Below, piece by piece: positions 31,302 through 36,118 of a stretch of DNA of 36,118 bases. The notes beneath the pieces were generated by a model. That model did not search any database. It had not been told where the DNA came from and saw nothing but the letters and a program-made list of their open reading frames with translations. This DNA comes from Pseudonocardia halophobica (GTDB taxonomy: Bacteria > Actinomycetota > Actinomycetes > Mycobacteriales > Pseudonocardiaceae): contig NZ_BSFQ01000056.1 of the NCBI RefSeq assembly GCF_027922425.1, positions 1 to 36,118 on the forward strand, in the 5' to 3' direction. Position numbers and translations under genes: made by a program. Every line of letters starts with the position of its first letter. The first letter of the stretch is position 1.

Positions 31302-32062
31302 CGAAGAAGAGGCACCACGGCCACCACCACGGCCTGGGCATCGACATCGGCGGGTCGGGGATCAAGGGCGCGCCGGTCGACCTCGACAAGGGCAAGTTCG
31401 CCGACGAGCGGCTGCGGATCCCCACCCCGCAGCCGTCGACCCCCGAGGCGGTCGCCGAGGTCGTCGGGCAGATCCTCGACCACTTCGAGTGGGACGGGCC
31501 CTTCGGCTGCACGTTCCCGGCCGTGGTCCAGCACGGGGTCACGCAGACCGCGGCCAACGTCGACCCCTCCTGGATCGGCTGCGACGCCCAGGGCCTGATG
31601 CGGGCGAAGACCGGCCGCAAGGCGCTCGTGGTCAACGACGCCGACGCCGCCGGGATCGCCGAGGTCGAGTACGGGGCCGCGAAGGGACACCGCGGCGCCG
31701 TGCTCGTCTCCACCCTGGGTACCGGTATCGGGTCGGCGCTGGTCCTGGGCGGGCACCTGTTCCCCAACACCGAGCTCGGGCACCTGGAGATCGACGGGCA
31801 CGACGCCGAGAAGCGTGCCGCCGACTCCGCCCGGGAGCGCGAGGACCTCTCGTGGGAGGAGTGGGGCGGGCGGCTGACCCGCTACTTCCAGCACGTGGAG
31901 AACCTGCTCTGGCCGGATCTCATCGTGGTCGGCGGCGGGGTGAGCAAGAAGTTCTCCCGGTGGCAGCCCTACGTGGAGACGCGTACGCCGATGGTCCCGG
32001 CCCAGCTGCTCAACGACGCCGGGATCATCGGGGCGGCGCTGCTGGCGCACCAGGAGCACTAG
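31298..32062 (+). CDS. ppgK: Polyphosphate glucokinase (254 aa)
   Basis: A ROK-type kinase that makes glucose-6-phosphate from glucose using polyphosphate, and in many cases ATP. Residues 14-24 are GIDIGGSGIKG (phosphate loop 1), VNDADAAGIAEVEYG includes the sugar-binding Asn-Asp, STLGTGIGSALV is phosphate loop 2, ELGHLEIDG holds the glucose-binding Glu and His, and IVVGGGVSKKF closes the site. The N-terminal MTKKRHHGHHHGL is unusually His-rich. The start overlaps the pgm stop by four bases. The two products act on the same metabolite, glucose-6-phosphate. It overlaps the convergent mannitol dehydrogenase by four bases. Confidence 0.94.
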   Translation: MTKKRHHGHHHGLGIDIGGSGIKGAPVDLDKGKFADERLRIPTPQPSTPEAVAEVVGQILDHFEWDGPFGCTFPAVVQHGVTQTAANVDPSWIGCDAQGLMRAKTGRKALVVNDADAAGIAEVEYGAAKGHRGAVLVSTLGTGIGSALVLGGHLFPNTELGHLEIDGHDAEKRAADSAREREDLSWEEWGGRLTRYFQHVENLLWPDLIVVGGGVSKKFSRWQPYVETRTPMVPAQLLNDAGIIGAALLAHQEH

Positions 32063-33531
32063 CGCTCGACGAGCTTCTCCACCGTGGCGCGGGCGCCGTC
32101 GCGGTGCAGGGAGTCGAGGGCCCAGAGGTAGGCCTCGCGGAAGCGCTCGTCGTCCGCGAGGTCGCCGAACACCGCGGTGTTGCGGATGAAGGCCTCCGGG
32201 TCGTCGCGCTGGGTGCGGGCCAGCGGGACCAGGGTGTCGGCGAGCCGGTCCTGGACGTCGATCGGCGAGCCCTTCTCGTCGACGCCCTCGGCGTAGCGCG
32301 CCCAGCTGGCCACGACCGCGGTCGCGCGCTCGATCTCGCCGCCGTGCTGCAGCTGGTGGCGGATCACCGGGAGCACCCACAGCGAGATGCGGTCCGAGCT
32401 GCCGAAGTTGATCCGCGCCAGGGTGTCGGCGACGCCGGGGTTGGCGAACCGCTCGATCAGGGTGGTCTTGTAGGCGTCGAGGTCCACGCCGGGCACCTCG
32501 GACAGCGTCGGCGTGCCCTCGCGGTCCATGTAGGCGCGCAGGAACCGCGCGAACAGCGGGTCGCCGGCGACCTCGTGCACGTAGCTGTAGCCGGAGAGGA
32601 AGCCGAAGTAGCCCAGCGCCTGGTGGCTGGCGTTGAGCAGGCGCAGCTTCATCAGCTCGTAGGGCACGACGTCCTCGACGAGCTGCACCCCGACGTCCTC
32701 GAACGGCGGGCGGCCCGCCGAGAAGTGGTCCTCGAGCACCCACTGCGTGAACGGCTCGCAGACGACCGGCCAGCCGTCCGCCAGGCCGAACTCGTCCTCG
32801 AGGCGCTTCGTGTCCTCCGCGCTGGTGGCGGGGGTGATCCGGTCGACCATGGAGTTGGGGAAGCCGACGTTCTTCTCGACCCACTCGCCGAGCTCCGGGT
32901 CCTTCAGCCGGGCGAACGCGGCGAAGGTGCGGGCGGCGGTGTCGCCGTTGCCCTGGATGTTGTCGCAGCTCATGATCGTGAAGGCGGGCAGCCCGCGCTC
33001 CCGGCGGCGGGCCAGCGCCTCGGTGACCAGGCCGAACACCGTGGTGGGCTCGGCGCCCGGCTGCAGGTCGGCGCGGATCTCCGGGGTGTCCTCGGCGAAC
33101 TCGCCGGTGACCTGGTCGATGTTGTAGCCGCCCTCGGTGATCGTGAGCGAGACGATCCGCGTGCTCTGCGCGGCCATCTTCTCGACCACGGCCTCCGGCG
33201 AGTCCGGCGCGAACAGGTACTCGACGATCGAGCCGATCACGCGCGGGGCGAGCGAGCCGTCCGGCTGCTTGACGACGAGCGTGTACAGCCCCTCCTGCCC
33301 GGTGAGCACCTCCTGCATGCGCCGGTCCCCCGGCAGCACGCCGACCCCGCAGATGCCCCAGTCGAGCGCCTCGCCCTGGTTCATCAGGGAGTCGACGTAC
33401 ATCGCCTGGTGTGCGCGGTGGAACCCGCCGACGCCGAAGTGGACGATGCCCACCGTGACCGCGGACCGGTCGTAGCCCGGGACCTCCACCCCGTCGATCT
33501 CCGGCAACCTGCCCCCGGCCAGAGTGTGCAT
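32059..33531 (-). CDS. Mannitol dehydrogenase family protein (490 aa)
   Basis: A long-chain polyol dehydrogenase that oxidises mannitol (or a related polyol or sugar acid) with NAD. The N-terminal Rossmann half begins IVHFGVGGFHRAHQAMYVD. The C-terminal half has MKLRLLNASHQALGYFG with the catalytic Lys and following Asn and His typical of the family. Length of 490 matches mannitol 2-dehydrogenase; fructuronate or tagaturonate reductase are alternatives. The ATG at 33531 has GAGGGGG upstream. It follows the epimerase-like gene on the same strand with a 49-base gap. The 4-base overlap with ppgK leaves no room for a separate terminator. Confidence 0.9.
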   Translation of the reverse strand: MHTLAGGRLPEIDGVEVPGYDRSAVTVGIVHFGVGGFHRAHQAMYVDSLMNQGEALDWGICGVGVLPGDRRMQEVLTGQEGLYTLVVKQPDGSLAPRVIGSIVEYLFAPDSPEAVVEKMAAQSTRIVSLTITEGGYNIDQVTGEFAEDTPEIRADLQPGAEPTTVFGLVTEALARRRERGLPAFTIMSCDNIQGNGDTAARTFAAFARLKDPELGEWVEKNVGFPNSMVDRITPATSAEDTKRLEDEFGLADGWPVVCEPFTQWVLEDHFSAGRPPFEDVGVQLVEDVVPYELMKLRLLNASHQALGYFGFLSGYSYVHEVAGDPLFARFLRAYMDREGTPTLSEVPGVDLDAYKTTLIERFANPGVADTLARINFGSSDRISLWVLPVIRHQLQHGGEIERATAVVASWARYAEGVDEKGSPIDVQDRLADTLVPLARTQRDDPEAFIRNTAVFGDLADDERFREAYLWALDSLHRDGARATVEKLVER

Positions 33532-33580
33532 CCGTGCCCCCTCGTCCGCGTCGTCGGTGACCCGGACCGACCCTAGCCGC

Positions 33581-34498
33581 TCAGGCCGTGACCGGCCGGA
33601 TCCCCCAGCGGGCCGTCCACTCCTCGCCGGGGGCGAGCACGGCGAGGTCGGTGCCGGAGTTCAGCGCGTCGGGCGGGCAGGTCATCGGCTCGACGGCGAC
33701 GCCGCGGCCGTGCCCGGGCATGTCCGGCGGCGTGAAGACCTGCACCCAGCGGAACACCGGCTCGGCCCACAGCTCGGCGCCCCGGCCGTCCGGCGCGACG
33801 AGGCGGTGCCGGACGAGGTCGTCGCCGTCGGCGGGGGCACAGTCGCCGAAGGCGGAGTCCAGCTCGACGCCCTTCAGGGGCGCACCCGCGCGCAGCGGCG
33901 CGTCGGCGGCGAGCGGCTCGAGCGGGCCGCTGGGCAGTTGGTCGGCGAGCGGGAGCGCGGCGCGGGCGGCGAGGGTGAGGGTGCAGTCGTCCGTCGGGGT
34001 GTCGCCGACGCGCAGGTAGGGGTGGAAGCCCAGGCCGAACGGGACGTCGTCGGACCCGAGGTTGGTGGCGGTGGTGGTGACGGTGAGGCCCTGCTCGTCG
34101 ACGGCGTAGGTGACCGCGACGCGGACCGGCTGCGGCCAGCCGTTCTGCGGCGGCGCGACGGCCTCGAGCGTGATCGCCGCGTCGGTGCGGTCCGTGGGGC
34201 GCCAGAACGCGTACCGGAGCAGGCCGTGGATGGCGTTGCCGGCGTCGGGCTCGGTGAGCGCGAGCTGCTGCGCCTTCCCCTGCCAGGTCCAGCGGCCGCC
34301 GGCGACCCGGTTGGGCCAGGGCGCCAGCAGCGACCCCGACCCGCGCGGCGGGCGGACGCCCTCGGGCTGGGGCTCGGTGTAGTCGACGCCGGCCACGGAG
34401 AAGGAGCGCAGCCCCGCCCCGACCTCGTTCACCGCCGCCCGCGCCTCGCCGGACGCGATCCTGAAGTGCTCGCCGCTCGGATCCATCACGGACGTCAT
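33581..34498 (-). CDS. Aldose 1-epimerase family protein (305 aa)
   Basis: A galactose-mutarotase-like beta-sandwich that should interconvert alpha and beta anomers of a sugar. Expected residues are present: GNAIHGLLRYAFW has the first His, FGLGFHPYLRV the second, and GVAVEPMTCPPDALN the acidic Glu. LLAPWPNRVAGGRW is typical of the YeaD/YihR-like branch. ATG 34498 and ATG 34486 are both possible, with no clear ribosome-binding site; a longer start at 34534 is unlikely. It lies upstream of mannitol dehydrogenase on the same strand. The sugar is unknown. Confidence 0.88.
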   Translation of the reverse strand: MTSVMDPSGEHFRIASGEARAAVNEVGAGLRSFSVAGVDYTEPQPEGVRPPRGSGSLLAPWPNRVAGGRWTWQGKAQQLALTEPDAGNAIHGLLRYAFWRPTDRTDAAITLEAVAPPQNGWPQPVRVAVTYAVDEQGLTVTTTATNLGSDDVPFGLGFHPYLRVGDTPTDDCTLTLAARAALPLADQLPSGPLEPLAADAPLRAGAPLKGVELDSAFGDCAPADGDDLVRHRLVAPDGRGAELWAEPVFRWVQVFTPPDMPGHGRGVAVEPMTCPPDALNSGTDLAVLAPGEEWTARWGIRPVTA

Positions 34499-34533
34499 CC
34501 TGCCGCGTCGGGGGCGGATCCCGGGCCCCGGCA

Positions 34534-34549
34534 CGCGCGGATCCGCGCG
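34534..34549. repeat. 16-bp perfect palindrome upstream of epimerase-like gene
   Basis: CGCGCGGATCCGCGCG. It lies in the 158-base gap between the AAA ATPase stop and the epimerase start, next to the tandem repeats. It has no loop; role unknown. Confidence 0.4.
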
Positions 34550-34570
34550 CGGTGCGGCCGGCCGCGAGCG

Positions 34571-34668
34571 GGATCAGGCGGGGTGGGATCAGGCGGGGCT
34601 GGCGGGGCGGGCTCAGGCGGGGTGGGATCAGGCGGGGTGGGATCAGGCGACTGGGCTCAGGCGGGGTG
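34571..34668. repeat. 15-bp tandem repeat, six copies of GGATCAGGCGGGGTG
   Basis: Copies start at 34571, 34586, 34610, 34625, 34640 and 34654, with one 9-base break and one shortened copy. Two copies have GGCTC instead of GGATC. The last copy contains the stop codon (TGA, complement of 34657-34659) and final codons of the AAA ATPase gene. It fills most of the gap down to the epimerase gene. Confidence 0.85.
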
Positions 34669-36118
34669 GGCGAGCGGGAGCGCGACGGCGGCGGGCGGGC
34701 CGAGGTCGATGACCGTCACGCCCTCCCCGACGTCCTCGACGGCCCGCCGGGCGAGGGCCGCCAGGTGCTCGTGGTGGCTGAACAGCAGCACCTGCCAGTC
34801 CGCGGCCAGTTCGGCGAGGACGGCGAGGGCAGCCGCCGCGCGGGCATCGTCGAAGGTCATGAGGACGTCGTCGAGCACCACCGGGACGGCCGGCAGGCCG
34901 GCGGCCCGGCGCTCGGCCTGCAGCTGCCGGATCCCGGCGAGCCGGAGGGCGAGGAAGACCTGGTCCGCCGTGCCCTCGGAGAGCTGGTCGGGCGCGAGCT
35001 CCTCCCCGTCCGCCCGGGCGGCGACGAGCGTGCGGGCCTCGCCGCCCGCCGGCCGCAGCCCGGCGAAGCGCCCGCCGGTGAGCCGCCCGAGCAGCCGGCC
35101 CGCCTCGTCGAGCAGCGGGGACGAGTGCCGGCGCTCGTAGCTCTCCAGCTCGCGGCGCAGGGTCTCGCGCTGCAGGTGCACGATCACGTACCGCTCGGCG
35201 GCCTCCGCGGCCCGGGCGAGGTGCCCCTGCGCCTCGGCGTGCAGCACGGCGGCACCGTCGGCGCCCTCGAGCACGCGCCGGCGGTCCCGCAGCCCGCCGA
35301 GCTGTTCCAGCAGCTCCTCGTGCTCGCGCGCGAGCTCCGCCGCCGCGGTGCGGGCGCGATCCAGCTCGTCGGCGAGGGCGCTCTCCTCGACGGTCTCGGA
35401 GGCCGCGACCAGCTCGTCGGCGTCGAGGTCGGGGGCCGCGGTGCGCAGCAGGGCCAGCGCCGTGGCCTCCTCCTCGCGGATCCGGACCGCCTCGCGGCCC
35501 CGCTCGGCGGCGGCGTCGAGGCCGCCCTCCTCGGGCGCGGCGGTGAGCCACAGCTCCACGGCCAGCCGGTCGAGCCGCTGCCGGGCCGCCGACGCCTCAC
35601 GGCGGACGCGGCGCGCCTCCGCCTCGGCCTGCTCGGCGGCGGCGTCGACGAGCCGCGCCGACACCGCGGCCTCGGCGGCCTGCCGGACCCGGTCGACCAG
35701 CTCCGGCAGCGCGACGGCCGGGGGCAGGGCCCGGCCGAGGTGCCGCTCGGCGAGGGCGGCCACGGCCTTCTCGTGGGCCGAGACGCGGGCCGCGAGCCGC
35801 TTCGCCTCCGCGGCGAGCGCGCGACCGTCGGCCTCCGCGTGCACGGCCTCGGCCAGGACCTCCTGCCGGACGCGCCAGCTCGCGGGCCCGGCGTCGGCCG
35901 GTCCGCCCGCCGCGCGCAGTGCGTGCCGCCAGCGCAGGGACGCCTGGTCGAGGTCGTGGCGCCGGGCGTCGCTCTCGGCGGCGGCGCGCTCCGCGTCGGC
36001 CCGCAGCCGGTGCAGGACGGTGCGCCGGTCCCGCGCGGCGTCGGCCTCCGCCTCGAGGTCCTCGGCGGCGCGGAGCAGCGCGGCGGGATCGGCGCCGGGG
36101 CGGGCGCGGGCGGGCGCC
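34657..36118 (-). CDS. SMC/Rad50-like AAA ATPase, YhaN type, C-terminal part (5' end outside window)
   Basis: The reading frame is open from the right edge to the stop at 34657, so at least 486 residues are present and the N-terminus lies beyond the window. Residues in view are a long Ala/Glu/Arg coiled coil, then a C-terminal ATPase half: LLGRLTGGRFAGLRPAGGEA, the signature LSEGTADQVFLALRLAGIRQ, Walker-B-like VPVVLDDVLMTFDD and the switch VLLFSHHEHL. These are hallmarks of the YhaN / SbcC-like DNA repair ATPases, which pair with an exonuclease. GTG at 35844 gives an apparent start but lies inside the frame and is not real. A metallophosphatase partner (YhaO/SbcD-like) would be expected just outside. 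Its 3' end runs into the tandem repeats. Confidence 0.85.
   Translation of the reverse strand, partial: APARARPGADPAALLRAAEDLEAEADAARDRRTVLHRLRADAERAAAESDARRHDLDQASLRWRHALRAAGGPADAGPASWRVRQEVLAEAVHAEADGRALAAEAKRLAARVSAHEKAVAALAERHLGRALPPAVALPELVDRVRQAAEAAVSARLVDAAAEQAEAEARRVRREASAARQRLDRLAVELWLTAAPEEGGLDAAAERGREAVRIREEEATALALLRTAAPDLDADELVAASETVEESALADELDRARTAAAELAREHEELLEQLGGLRDRRRVLEGADGAAVLHAEAQGHLARAAEAAERYVIVHLQRETLRRELESYERRHSSPLLDEAGRLLGRLTGGRFAGLRPAGGEARTLVAARADGEELAPDQLSEGTADQVFLALRLAGIRQLQAERRAAGLPAVPVVLDDVLMTFDDARAAAALAVLAELAADWQVLLFSHHEHLAALARRAVEDVGEGVTVIDLGPPAAVALPLAHPA

Noticed and set aside
34571..34668. Repeat cluster as a CRISPR array
   Set aside because: Units are only 15 bp and directly tandem with no spacers of regular length, and no cas genes are present.

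Overview
The window is chromosomal DNA from a very GC-rich actinobacterium. Supporting signs are frequent GTG starts, many leaderless-looking promoters, cydABDC gene order, a polyphosphate glucokinase, a LAL-type LuxR regulator and an encapsulin locus. A Pseudonocardiaceae-like genome fits, but the sequence alone does not fix the genus. No rRNA, tRNA, CRISPR array or intact mobile element was seen.

Layout: (a) 1-1600 is a lower-GC edge with the last codons of a probable IS110-type transposase and an FAD-linked oxidase. (b) 1762-7169 holds a DUF3237 protein divergent from a large LAL/LuxR regulator, an alpha/beta hydrolase behind a nested hairpin, and an LLM flavin-dependent oxidoreductase. 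(c) 7291-13199 is a complete cytochrome bd operon, cydA-cydB-cydD-cydC, with two tandem inverted repeats in front of it. A lipoprotein resembling clan GH-A glycosidases (13213-14565) follows directly. (d) 14616-17500 holds a thioesterase-like protein, two divergent short-chain dehydrogenases and a VOC protein. (e) 17519-21279 holds a CPA1 antiporter divergent from PEBP - hemerythrin - encapsulin, closed by a 17-bp perfect hairpin. (f) 21301-24138 holds two overlapping genes sharing a C-terminal domain (one membrane-anchored, one with a long disordered region) and a divergent coiled-coil protein. (g) 24269-29528 holds an acyl-CoA ligase, an AbrB-type membrane protein, an MFS transporter and a BtuF-like binding protein. 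(h) 29670-34498 is a sugar block: phosphoglucomutase and polyphosphate glucokinase (overlapping ATGA), a convergent mannitol dehydrogenase, and an aldose-1-epimerase-like protein. (i) 34571-36118 has a 15-bp tandem repeat running into the stop codon of a large SMC-like AAA ATPase that leaves the window.

The best-defined special system is the encapsulin nanocompartment. The hemerythrin directly upstream of the shell gene ends in a canonical cargo-loading peptide, so it should be packaged as a di-iron cargo. With cytochrome bd nearby, the window has two systems that handle oxygen or oxidative and nitrosative stress. The second broad pattern is seven genes whose start codon lies 6-7 bases after a TAnnnT-like -10 box, which also helps choose starts. 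Several short divergent intergenic regions carry perfect dyads that may be operators; these are inference only.
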